A stretch of 64,000 nt of DNA from Blastocatellia bacterium AA13 (GTDB lineage Bacteria > Acidobacteriota > Blastocatellia > UBA7656), in the NCBI GenBank assembly GCA_003222245.1, contig QHVH01000001.1, forward strand, positions 124,001 through 188,000, written 5' to 3'. Position numbers and translations under genes: made by a program. Shown piece after piece: positions 31,104 to 39,073 of this stretch (position 1 is its first letter; the number at the start of each line of letters is the position of its first letter). Under the pieces are notes generated by a model that did not search any database, had not been told where the DNA came from, and worked only from the letters and a program-made list of their open reading frames with translations.

Positions 31104-31712
31104 ATGAGTAAGAGAGATCCGCGTGTTGACGCCTACATTGCAAAATCAGCCGAGTTTGCGAAACCAATACTGAGCCATCTTCGAGAAGTTGTTCATGAAG
31201 GCTGCCCTGACATCGAAGAAGATATGAAGTGGTCATTTCCACACTTCATCTACAAGGGTATCCTTTGCAGCATGGCGTCCTTCAAACAACACTGCGCCTT
31301 CAGTTTCTGGGACCAGACGATCAGAGGCGCGGCCGACCAGGACGGCAAGAGCCGCGAGGCCATGGGGCAGTTCGGAAGGATTACGACTCTCTCAGACCTG
31401 CCAAAGAAAAGTGTTCTTCTCAAGCAAGTGAAGGACGCGGTTAAACTGAAGGATTCGGGTATCAAGAGGCCTCGGCCCGTCAGGACAACTCAAAAGAAGG
31501 CGCTTGTAATTCCGGACTATTTGGAGGCGGCCCTCAAGAAGAATAAGAAGGCGCTGGCGACATTCTCTGCATTCAGCGACTCAAACAAACGAGAGTATGT
31601 CGAATGGATAGCTGAAGCAAAGACCGCGGAGACTCGTCAAAAACGGCTTGCTCAAGCCATCGAGTGGATGGCCGAAGGCAAAGTGAGGAATTGGAAATAC
31701 GTCAGAAAGTAA
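31104..31712 (+). CDS. YdeI/OmpD-associated family protein with N-terminal DUF1801-like domain
   Basis: The 202-aa cytosolic protein has an N-terminal DUF1801-like part (DAYIAKSAEFAKPILSHL, then EEDMKWSFPHF) and a C-terminal helical YdeI-type segment (LEAALKKNKKALATFSAFS, then KREYVEWIAEAKT). Family members are of uncertain function; some are linked to bacteriocin or antimicrobial tolerance. The start is the ATG at 31104, eight bases after GGGAG; a TTG two codons upstream is less likely. It is convergent with the SGNH hydrolase gene. Confidence 0.85.
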   Translation: MSKRDPRVDAYIAKSAEFAKPILSHLREVVHEGCPDIEEDMKWSFPHFIYKGILCSMASFKQHCAFSFWDQTIRGAADQDGKSREAMGQFGRITTLSDLPKKSVLLKQVKDAVKLKDSGIKRPRPVRTTQKKALVIPDYLEAALKKNKKALATFSAFSDSNKREYVEWIAEAKTAETRQKRLAQAIEWMAEGKVRNWKYVRK

Positions 31713-31723
31713 GCGCGCGGCGC

Positions 31724-32404
31724 CTAATTCAAGTATTTCGCGATGATCGACCTCCACAATGAATAACCCGCGGGGGTCATGTGCAATCCGTCTTCGACGA
31801 ACAATTCAGGTCTTGGTTTTCCGTCGACGCCCAGCATAGCTGAATAAACGTCGATAAAAATCAGCCTCTTGTCTTTGGAAGCATAGCGCCGGATCATCTC
31901 GTTAACCGAAACCATCTTGTCCGCCAAAGACCAGCGCGCAAGGCTCGGTTTTATTGAGATGAAAGCGATGCGAACGTCGCCCAGCCGATCCCGCAGCTTC
32001 GCCACGAATGCTTTGTAGTCCTCAAAAACCTGATCGCGCGTTTTGCCCATCGAGAGATCGTTATCCCCCGCATACAGCAATACGAGCCGCGGCTTGTACG
32101 GAACGATAATGCGATCCGCGAAGTAAGTTGAGTCCTCGATCCGCGAGCCTCCAAATCCGCGATTGATTACCTTGATATCGGGGAAGTCTTTTTCCAGAGT
32201 CCGCCAGAATCTGATCGACGAACTGCCGACAAAAAGCACTGCTCCTGTTGGAGGAGGGTTCTGACGATCGGCCTCTTCGAATTTCTTGATCTCCGATTCC
32301 CACTGATGGACGCCTTTGGACGATTCTTGCGCGGCAGCGCAGACCGCAAGCGTCATTGCCAGCAGTGTGGCGGATATGAGCCGGGGCATTACTCTCATCG
32401 ACAT
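31724..32404 (-). CDS. Secreted SGNH/GDSL-type hydrolase
   Basis: The 226-aa protein has a signal peptide (PRLISATLLAMTLAVCAAAQ) and an SGNH esterase core. Block I is VGSSSIRFW (catalytic Ser), block II NRGFGG (Gly), block III AGDND (Asn) and block V EDGLHMTPAGY (Asp and His). It resembles the acetylhydrolase-like proteins acting on sugar acetates or lipids at the cell surface; the substrate is unknown. The start has GGAGGA a few bases upstream. Confidence 0.9.
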   Translation of the reverse strand: MSMRVMPRLISATLLAMTLAVCAAAQESSKGVHQWESEIKKFEEADRQNPPPTGAVLFVGSSSIRFWRTLEKDFPDIKVINRGFGGSRIEDSTYFADRIIVPYKPRLVLLYAGDNDLSMGKTRDQVFEDYKAFVAKLRDRLGDVRIAFISIKPSLARWSLADKMVSVNEMIRRYASKDKRLIFIDVYSAMLGVDGKPRPELFVEDGLHMTPAGYSLWRSIIAKYLN

Positions 32405-32544
32405 TCTCCTCCTCCGATAGTGTGTTCAGGAAAAGCAAAATCATTCCGGTGCGTTGCAGCGGAACGTTAGCCTACGCTCGCAAAAGCCGGGTCGCAAGCA
32501 ATGCTGAGTAGTTTGTCCTTGTGTCCAAGAAGCTGTGGCTGCAC

Positions 32545-35500
32545 TTATTCTCTGCGCTTCTTTTTTGCTTCCAGTAATCGCGCCGCCAGCGCGCCTGGGG
32601 ACCCTTCTTCGCGCGGCGGCGGAGGGGTCGAGGGGATGGCTGAACTCTGTTGCGTTTCCGTATTCTTCATCGATCTTAACGCCGCGGCTTGCATTGGAGC
32701 CGCCGGGCTTTGATCGATCGCGTTGTTATCGGCGCTCTTGCCGAGCCTGATTCGAGAGCGGGAGACTTTCAACTTCCCGAGGGATTCCAGCGGAAGCTCG
32801 GCGCCGGCGAATACCCGTCGTCCTGTCGCAATATCGACAGTCTGACGAGCCCTCGATAATAAGCCTCGAGCAAAGCTCCGAAGATCTTCCCGCGTAACGT
32901 GGACTCGCCGAAGCCCTACATCCAGAGGCAAGAGAATCAACGCGAGCAGGAGCAGATTGCTCCAAATCTCGTGCGGCGCGGTCTTTGTTTTTCTGTTCTC
33001 AAAAAGATTGATCGTAGCTGCTTCCGCGGTTGCCGCGGGACCCAAAGGATCAGAGTCCGGGCCGGTCGATAATTCGCTCCCGCCGGTTACGTCGCGAATC
33101 AGGCCCAGCAATCCAGAATCACCGCCGGCCAGGGAGTATTCGGGTGAGTAAGACTTAACCCCGCCCGGAATGGCGAGCGGCTGTCCCGAACCATCGAGAA
33201 TGCTCGCAATATAGGCTCCCCGTGAACCAGCCGTGAAATCGGCTTCATAACGTCCGGCCGCGGTCTGATGTAGGGGCACGTCGATGCTCGTGAGATCGGG
33301 TCCGACCACGTGCGCCTGCAACGCGAGGCCGTTCTTAAACTGGCCGTCGGCTGCCGTAGCTTCCACTGAAATATGTCCGGTGCGCGACGGCGACAAGGTA
33401 GCTGATGAGTCTCTTGAGGTGTCGAAATGCAGCCGCGCTTCCAGGTTCAGCCCCTTACTTGTGTCCGAACGCCGGATCGTATCTCGAATCATCTGGGTCC
33501 AGAATTGTCCAAAGCCCGGCCACTTCATCCATTCCGCGGCCCATCGAGGCTTCGCATCCGACGTGAACGCCGCAGAGCGGCCGAGGCCGTATTGCCATAC
33601 GGAATAAACAGGATCGCCTTTGTCGGACACCAGCGCGGTTACGGCTGGAGGCGAACCTCCTTTCTCTTTGGCCTCGCGTTCGCTCGTTCCGGCATATCCG
33701 AGCAGTCTCGGGGCCCTACCCCAATCGATTCCGTTTGTAGCCGGCGACGAAGCTTGCGGAAGCGGCACGAACGGCTCTTCAATGATGCTGCCGCCGGATG
33801 CAAGAAAGGTCTCGCGGGTGAAGATGCTTGTCAGCGTTTCAGGACGATTTGTCGAATAGAAGCGGCCTCCTCCGATTCGCGCCAGCGACTCCATAAGGGA
33901 GAAGTCGGCCTCCTCTCCAACGGCTACGGTCGAGAGGGTCATCCCTGCGTTCCGCATCTGGCGAGCGATACCGAGGAAATCGCCGGGGTCGCTTTCGCCA
34001 TCCGAGAGCACTATCACGTGTTTTAATTGGGCATCGCTCGACAGCAGCCAGTCATAAGCCATTTTCAATCCGGGATACATCGCGGTACCGCCGGCCGCCA
34101 CAATCTCTCCGATTTTTTTCTTGGCGCCAGGCTTGTCTTCGACCGCGGCGAGTTTAACGACGGCCTCCGCGGCGGAATTGAACGCTATCACGCCGGCCGA
34201 ATCCCGGTCCGAAAGGGCGTCGACGGCCGCGAAAGAGGCTTCTTGAGCCAGTTCTATCTTGCTTCGGCCTAACTGCTGTTCGTTCATCGAGCCGGACTCG
34301 TCGATCACCAGAACGAGCGCGAGACTCGGAAAGTGTTTCTTGTTCCGTATATCCAAAGACACCGGAAGCGCCTCTTCGACCGGAGTTTTGTAATAGCCCC
34401 CGGCGCCAAAGCTCTGATCGCCTCCGATCATAATGAAGCCTCCGCCGAGGTCGTGAACATAAGCGCGAACCATCTTCATTTGATCCTGGGTCAAAGCCGA
34501 CGCGGGCGCATTGTCCAGGATAACGAGGTCGTAGTCCTGAAATCCCGCGAGCGTCGAGGGCAGGCCGATAGCCGGTTTTGTCGCGGCCTCGAGCTGCGCG
34601 TCGTTCATCACGCGGACAAGCGCCGCAGACGGACGCGAATCGCCGAATATATAAAGGATCTTCGGCCTGCCTTCGACCATCACCAGAGCTTCTCGCGAGT
34701 TGTTCTGAATGATCGAATCGGAGTCGACCGATTCAATCTCCGCGCGATAAGTGTAGAAGCCTTTTCGCTCCATGCGCTGCGGCAAGACAAATGTGTTGTC
34801 GCCTGACGATGAAAGCCGCACCGTGCGCTCGGTTATCAACGAATCATTTGCAAAGACGCGAAGCTTCGCGTCGGTGTCGCGCGTGCTGTCGACGGAGGCT
34901 TTGAGCTCAAAGGCTTCTCCCTCGGAGAGGCTCGCGGGCGCGGCGAGATCGCGAACGGCGACTTCGGCCCGTCCTCGTGTGTCGCCAATGCTCTTCATCG
35001 CCACGGTGTTTATTTCGATACCCTGCGACTTGAGCAACGGTAGGATCCGCGAAGCGCTCTCCAGATTCTCATTGCCATCCGAAATCAACACGAATCTTCC
35101 AGTCGCGGATTCGGGCACAAGAGCCGAAGCGAGCCGCAAAGCAGCCGCTATATCCGTGTAATCGTTCGGCGGGTTCGAATGTATTTCGGAGAGACGCCAG
35201 GCTCCTAAGATCTCTTTGCGCGTCGGCGAAAGCTCGACCGACGGTTCGCGGGCGAAAGCTATTATTCCGACGTAATCATTCGGTGCGGCGAGATCAATCT
35301 GCCGGTTGACCAGATTTACGACGTCGCGCGCCTGGGCAGGCTGTTTTAAATCGCGAGCCATGCTTGTCGATACATCGATTAGAAAGATGACCGCAAGATC
35401 ATTCGAGCGAGTTCTGATTCGCAATCCGGATAGCGCCAGTACGAGCAGGAGAACGATTACCGACCTCACGGCGACCATCGTCCTCATCCGCGCTCGCGAT

Positions 35501-35616
35501 ACCGCGCGCGCTTGTTTCCTCGCGCTCCATGGCACATGTCCCGTTGCCAGATAGTGCGCAAGAGGAACCAGCGCGATAAGCAAGAGCGCGAGCGGGTTGG
35601 TGAGCTCAATTCGCAT
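32545..35616 (-). CDS. Membrane protein with two VWA domains and a glutamine-amidotransferase-like domain
   Basis: This 1,023-aa protein is a large BatA-like surface protein. The N-terminus (MRIELTNPLALLLIALVPL) is a first helix, followed by a second at about 45-65. VWA domain 1 has DVSTSMA. A class I glutamine-amidotransferase-like fold (YDLVILDNAP to GGGFIMIGGD), without an obvious catalytic Cys-His-Glu triad, is followed by VWA domain 2 with the intact MIDAS DESGSMN. A further helix lies near residue 920 (LLLLALILLPLDVGL), with a basic C-tail after it. The ATG at 35616 gives the family N-terminus; a GTG at 35640 is an alternative. It starts about 37 bp after the stop of the second VWA gene, on the same transcript. 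The role is unknown. Confidence 0.85.
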   Translation of the reverse strand: MRIELTNPLALLLIALVPLAHYLATGHVPWSARKQARAVSRARMRTMVAVRSVIVLLLVLALSGLRIRTRSNDLAVIFLIDVSTSMARDLKQPAQARDVVNLVNRQIDLAAPNDYVGIIAFAREPSVELSPTRKEILGAWRLSEIHSNPPNDYTDIAAALRLASALVPESATGRFVLISDGNENLESASRILPLLKSQGIEINTVAMKSIGDTRGRAEVAVRDLAAPASLSEGEAFELKASVDSTRDTDAKLRVFANDSLITERTVRLSSSGDNTFVLPQRMERKGFYTYRAEIESVDSDSIIQNNSREALVMVEGRPKILYIFGDSRPSAALVRVMNDAQLEAATKPAIGLPSTLAGFQDYDLVILDNAPASALTQDQMKMVRAYVHDLGGGFIMIGGDQSFGAGGYYKTPVEEALPVSLDIRNKKHFPSLALVLVIDESGSMNEQQLGRSKIELAQEASFAAVDALSDRDSAGVIAFNSAAEAVVKLAAVEDKPGAKKKIGEIVAAGGTAMYPGLKMAYDWLLSSDAQLKHVIVLSDGESDPGDFLGIARQMRNAGMTLSTVAVGEEADFSLMESLARIGGGRFYSTNRPETLTSIFTRETFLASGGSIIEEPFVPLPQASSPATNGIDWGRAPRLLGYAGTSEREAKEKGGSPPAVTALVSDKGDPVYSVWQYGLGRSAAFTSDAKPRWAAEWMKWPGFGQFWTQMIRDTIRRSDTSKGLNLEARLHFDTSRDSSATLSPSRTGHISVEATAADGQFKNGLALQAHVVGPDLTSIDVPLHQTAAGRYEADFTAGSRGAYIASILDGSGQPLAIPGGVKSYSPEYSLAGGDSGLLGLIRDVTGGSELSTGPDSDPLGPAATAEAATINLFENRKTKTAPHEIWSNLLLLALILLPLDVGLRRVHVTREDLRSFARGLLSRARQTVDIATGRRVFAGAELPLESLGKLKVSRSRIRLGKSADNNAIDQSPAAPMQAAALRSMKNTETQQSSAIPSTPPPPREEGSPGALAARLLEAKKKRRE

Positions 35617-35652
35617 TGCGACGGTAGACCATTCGTTCACTTTCGAGCGGGC

Positions 35653-37521
35653 TCAGGCAGCGACCCTCCTTTGATATACCCACCACTCGAGCGCGAGAAG
35701 CGCGAGCGCGGCGGCCGCGACCCATCTCCAGGTCTCGCGCTCCGACTTGAGACGTTCCCCCTGAGACTTCAGCGCGCCTCCCCGAGTTGTGAGCGAATCT
35801 CGCGGCGTCGTGTCGGATTCCGATTCGCTGAACAGGCTGGCGGCGAATGAATTTGCACCTTCAACGCGATAGACGCCGACCCTGTTTGTGTCGGCGAACG
35901 TCACGGAACCCTGCGCCGGCGTAGCTTCAATCTTCTGGCCGCCCGGCAAGGTGATCGGCAAGGTCGGCCCTTTCTCTGACGATTTCAAGTCCACCGGCTG
36001 GCCTGCTCTAATGGCTCGATCCTCGGCTTCGACGTCCCGGCTTGCAAGCCAGGAGATCGAGTTGGAAATCAAAATCGGGAACTCTACCTTCAACGCGATA
36101 TCGCTTTTTGTAATATCAAACCCGATCATCACGAGCCGGCGATGTCCGTCGTCTCCGGCCCATATCAGGCCTCCGCTCTGGTCGGAGAGTATCGGCTTGA
36201 GCCATGCGGAGGTCTCGCGCGCCGACGCTGTCTCGACGTGCAGATCGCCGTAAGAAAGATAGGCGTTTACCGGATGCGAGCGTTCGAAGGTCAACGACTG
36301 CGCCCTCGGCCCCTCTTTGGATGAACTCCTCTGCCACAAACCGGATATGTCCGGAGGATCGATCGCTAGAAGCGATGCGCGTCCGCGGGCAAGGCTCGCG
36401 ACGGCGCCGCCTTCCCCTACCAGCACATCGAATGAATCCACATTCGAATCGGGTGTTAACCTGCCGGCTTCGATAGCCGGGTTCACGGCGAGCGCTTGAA
36501 TCAAAAACTGATTGTCGGCGCTGACGCCGACCTTTATTCGCCTCGCATCGGGAACGTAGGCATATGCGACGTTGTCCGATGCGAGATCGTCTTCGACGTC
36601 CAACTTCAGCTCGGCGAGCCCCCCTTGCGTCGGGAGGGAGTCGAACGTCAGGACCGCGCGATTGGCCTGAGTTGACGAGGCCTGCCCGCCAACGGGAGCG
36701 GGGCCGACATTCACGGTGCGAGCATCCACGAGCCGACCGTCGATTCGCAGCTCAGCATCGAATGCTCGAGGGCGCTCGCTGAAATTCGCGATCGATGCAA
36801 ACAGCTCATGAGTGCCGTCGGGCAGGCGGCGTGAGTTCATGGCAACTATGGCGGCGTTGTCCGCGCGTTGCCCGACTCTTACAAACTGCGTGGGCGTTCC
36901 ACGCGAGTCCCAGGAGGACGGGGCTATTCCGGCGCCGTCGCTAATGACGGCTATGGAAGCCTCCCGTTCGGATTTGGCAAGTTGTTCCGCGAGCAACAGG
37001 GCGCCGGCCAGATCGCCTTCGGTGTCGGTTTCAGCAATATCGGAAATTGCTCTCAGATGTGAAGAGTGATCTGAAGAAACAGGGCTTCGAACGACGGACT
37101 TGGAAGATGCCTCGATGACAGCGACTCGCGCGTTGGAGTCGAGGCCGTCGATAATACGGCGCGCTATAGCTTTTGCTTTGTCCAGTCTCGATGATTTGCC
37201 AACGTCTTCATCTCGCGCGCTCATACTGGCGCTTGAGTCGATCACTATGACGGTGTTTCCGGTGACGAGAGCGTTGCTTCGCACCGTAGGCCTGGCGAGC
37301 GCCATCACGCCGATGGCGAGCACGAGAAGCTGGAGAAGTAAGAGGAGGTTTCTGCGGAGCTTTCGAAATGGAGCGTTGGCTTCCATTTCTTCAAAGGCGC
37401 GTTTCCACAGAAGAGTCGTGGAGACAACGCGCCTGGTACGTCTGAGTTTGAGCAAATAGAAGAAAATTATCGGAGCAGCCAGAAAGAGCCACCAGAACGC
37501 GCTTGCCGAGATAAACCGCAT
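35653..37521 (-). CDS. BatA-type membrane protein with VWA domain
   Basis: The 622-aa protein has a BatA N-terminal region: helix 1 (FWWLFLAAPIIFFYLLKL), the RRVVSTTLLWKR segment and helix 2 (LLLLLQLLVLAIGVMALARP). A VWA domain follows with DSSASMS as the MIDAS motif. A helix close to the C-terminus (WVAAAALALLALEWWVY) ends the protein. Such proteins normally accompany MoxR AAA-ATPase and DUF58 genes, but none is in this window; the upstream neighbour is a toxin-antitoxin pair. It is co-directional with the larger VWA gene downstream. Confidence 0.88.
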   Translation of the reverse strand: MRFISASAFWWLFLAAPIIFFYLLKLRRTRRVVSTTLLWKRAFEEMEANAPFRKLRRNLLLLLQLLVLAIGVMALARPTVRSNALVTGNTVIVIDSSASMSARDEDVGKSSRLDKAKAIARRIIDGLDSNARVAVIEASSKSVVRSPVSSDHSSHLRAISDIAETDTEGDLAGALLLAEQLAKSEREASIAVISDGAGIAPSSWDSRGTPTQFVRVGQRADNAAIVAMNSRRLPDGTHELFASIANFSERPRAFDAELRIDGRLVDARTVNVGPAPVGGQASSTQANRAVLTFDSLPTQGGLAELKLDVEDDLASDNVAYAYVPDARRIKVGVSADNQFLIQALAVNPAIEAGRLTPDSNVDSFDVLVGEGGAVASLARGRASLLAIDPPDISGLWQRSSSKEGPRAQSLTFERSHPVNAYLSYGDLHVETASARETSAWLKPILSDQSGGLIWAGDDGHRRLVMIGFDITKSDIALKVEFPILISNSISWLASRDVEAEDRAIRAGQPVDLKSSEKGPTLPITLPGGQKIEATPAQGSVTFADTNRVGVYRVEGANSFAASLFSESESDTTPRDSLTTRGGALKSQGERLKSERETWRWVAAAALALLALEWWVYQRRVAA

Positions 37522-37845
37522 ATGAGAAGTACGTGTACGGAATTAACGGGTTCAATCATAACACCACGGGTTTGGATCGCTAGATTGTATTCGCTGATCC
37601 CCTTGCTTTCGATCTTTGAGGATGACTACCACTCGATCGCGAACATCGCGAATCATAAATTGCGCGAGTCTCATTGTAGATCAATGCGGACTCCATGAAA
37701 CCATCCCGTTGCAAAACGTTCTGAGCCTTTGATGTACTGTTTGTAGCCTTTGATGTACTTGCCGGAGGCAAGCGACGAGGATAAGCTGAAGACCAAAAGC
37801 AATTAAGCCTCGCGAAATTGGGGGTCAACACTGGGAGGAAATCCG
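37522..37845. other. Intergenic region upstream of the toxin-antitoxin pair
   Basis: These 324 bp separate the divergent VWA and UPF0175 genes. They hold an 8-bp direct repeat atcgcgaa (37636-37643 and 37645-37652), the 15-bp direct repeat described separately, and the GGAGG Shine-Dalgarno of the antitoxin gene. I see no convincing gene. Confidence 0.5.
37724..37759 (+). repeat. 15-bp direct repeat with 21-bp period upstream of the antitoxin gene
   Basis: The unit agcctttgatgtact is at 37724-37738 and 37745-37759, exactly 21 bp apart, i.e. two helical turns. It ends 86 bp before the antitoxin ATG. Spacing on one face of the helix fits a binding site for an autoregulating antitoxin or other repressor (inference); chance duplication is the alternative. 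Confidence 0.45.
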
Positions 37846-38097
37846 ATGTGCGAAATCAAGCTGAGCATACCCGATGAAGCCTTAGTGGCACTTAAATTGT
37901 CTGCCACTGAAGTTGAGGGCACGTTGCGACTTGCCGCGGCGGCTAAGCTGTTCGAGCTGGGTAGGCTCTCCTCTGGAGCCGCTGCGGCGCTTGCGGGAAT
38001 ACCGCGAGCCGTCTTTCTATCGAAGCTAGCTGACTATGGCGTGGCAACATTTCGTCTTAGCGAGGATGAACTGAAGGAGGACCTCGCCAGTGCGTGA
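37846..38097 (+). CDS. UPF0175 family antitoxin
   Basis: The 83-aa protein matches UPF0175: LRLAAAAKLFELGRLSSGAAA, ALAGIPRAVFLSKL (a helix-turn-helix-like segment), then a short tail. These proteins pair with DUF3368 PIN-domain toxins and probably bind DNA. The start ATG follows GGGAGGAA. The gene overlaps the toxin gene by 8 bp, so the two are translated together. Confidence 0.9.
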   Translation: MCEIKLSIPDEALVALKLSATEVEGTLRLAAAAKLFELGRLSSGAAAALAGIPRAVFLSKLADYGVATFRLSEDELKEDLASA

Positions 38098-38578
38098 GGT
38101 GATCTCGGACACCTCACCGCTACAATACTTATTTCAGATCGGACTACTCGATCTACTCAATAAGTTGTATGCGAAGGTTATCGTACCTGAGGCTGTTGCA
38201 AGTGAGATCAAAGTTGGTTTGGCCTCGAGAGTGATGCTCCCTGAGTTGACCTCCCTTTCGTGGATCCGCATCAGGGAAGCGAGCCAGCGGGCTTTGTTGC
38301 CGATTGCTCCCGGTCTTGGTCCAGGAGAACGCGAGGCATTAGCGCTGGCAGTCGAGGCGCCGGGCTCTCTGGTATTGCTGGACGATGGTCTCGCCAGACG
38401 TCACGCGCGTCTGCTCAAAGTGAAATTTACCGGAACCTTAGGTGTGCTTCTGAAGGCCAAATCGCTTGGACATCTCGCTTCGATTACGCCTGTAATGGAT
38501 CGCCTCGATGGCTTGGGATTTCGGCTTGATACTAAGACGCGCGCGGCTATTCTCGAAATAGCAAAAGAGAGCGAATGA
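38090..38578 (+). CDS. DUF3368 PIN-like toxin
   Basis: The 162-aa protein has a PIN-like nuclease fold. SDTSPLQYLFQIG carries the first acidic residue, VPEAVASEI the conserved Glu, GERALA-like GEREALALA the third, and LLDDGLARRHA the last Asp pair. DUF3368 members act as VapC-like RNases in toxin-antitoxin pairs with UPF0175. It starts at GTG 38090, overlapping the antitoxin gene. All acidic positions seem present, so the toxin looks intact. Confidence 0.88.
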   Translation: MREVISDTSPLQYLFQIGLLDLLNKLYAKVIVPEAVASEIKVGLASRVMLPELTSLSWIRIREASQRALLPIAPGLGPGEREALALAVEAPGSLVLLDDGLARRHARLLKVKFTGTLGVLLKAKSLGHLASITPVMDRLDGLGFRLDTKTRAAILEIAKESE

Positions 38579-39073
38579 GCGGCGCCTAATAGCGACTTTT
38601 ACCACTAAGCTAATCTCAAAACAAAAATCTAATCGATTTGCCGGATGGTACGTCGTGAGTACTCTGTCTGGAGACTATCGAACGGGCGACAAAGCGGAGA
38701 ATCCGTAGCACAAGAAGGCGTCAAGCCCAATAATCAGACAGAAAGCACGAGAATTATTCTCTCAAGCCGCGAAAGGGGAACCTGCCGAAAGTCCGCGGCA
38801 TTTTCCCCCTTTCGAGTATTTCCAGTCTTTATTTCCCACAAACATCTTAAAACCAGGCCATGTGGGGCAAGAGCCTGGCGGCGCTATCATAGCATCACGA
38901 TCCAAACGCGAGAATAGTTTTTAACGTACCCGATTCCCACCCGCTTTGGCCGTAGACAGAGCCGGTTTTAATCCAATTTTCGCGGCAGCCTTCGCATCCG
39001 AAAACCTCTCACGGGAAGTGCGATTCGGGGAAAGCTCGGTTATGGAGTGCGCAAGTCGCTTTGGAGCTTGCGT
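38579..39073. other. Gene-poor region after the toxin-antitoxin pair
   Basis: This stretch of 495 bp has no convincing gene. The longest open frame (38645-38917, 90 codons) has no ribosome site and an unnatural composition. The region is more AT-rich than its surroundings just after the toxin gene and contains the long hairpin at 38770-38814. Confidence 0.5.
38770..38814. other. Long imperfect hairpin, possible terminator or small RNA element
   Basis: Outer arms cgaaagggg (38770-38778) and cccctttcg (38806-38814) pair perfectly. Inner arms tgccg (38783-38787) and cggca (38796-38800) form a second stem. There is no clear T-run after it on either strand, so a simple intrinsic terminator is not the best reading. 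It could be a structured leader, a small RNA part or a site tied to past insertion of the toxin-antitoxin pair. Confidence 0.35.

Noticed and set aside
37636-37652. 8-bp direct repeat atcgcgaa as a regulatory site
   Set aside because: It is short and made of a GC-type palindrome core common by chance; the 15-bp repeat nearby is far more specific.
38645-38917. 90-codon open frame in the gap after the toxin gene
   Set aside because: No Shine-Dalgarno, odd composition, and it spans the perfect hairpin at 38770-38814.
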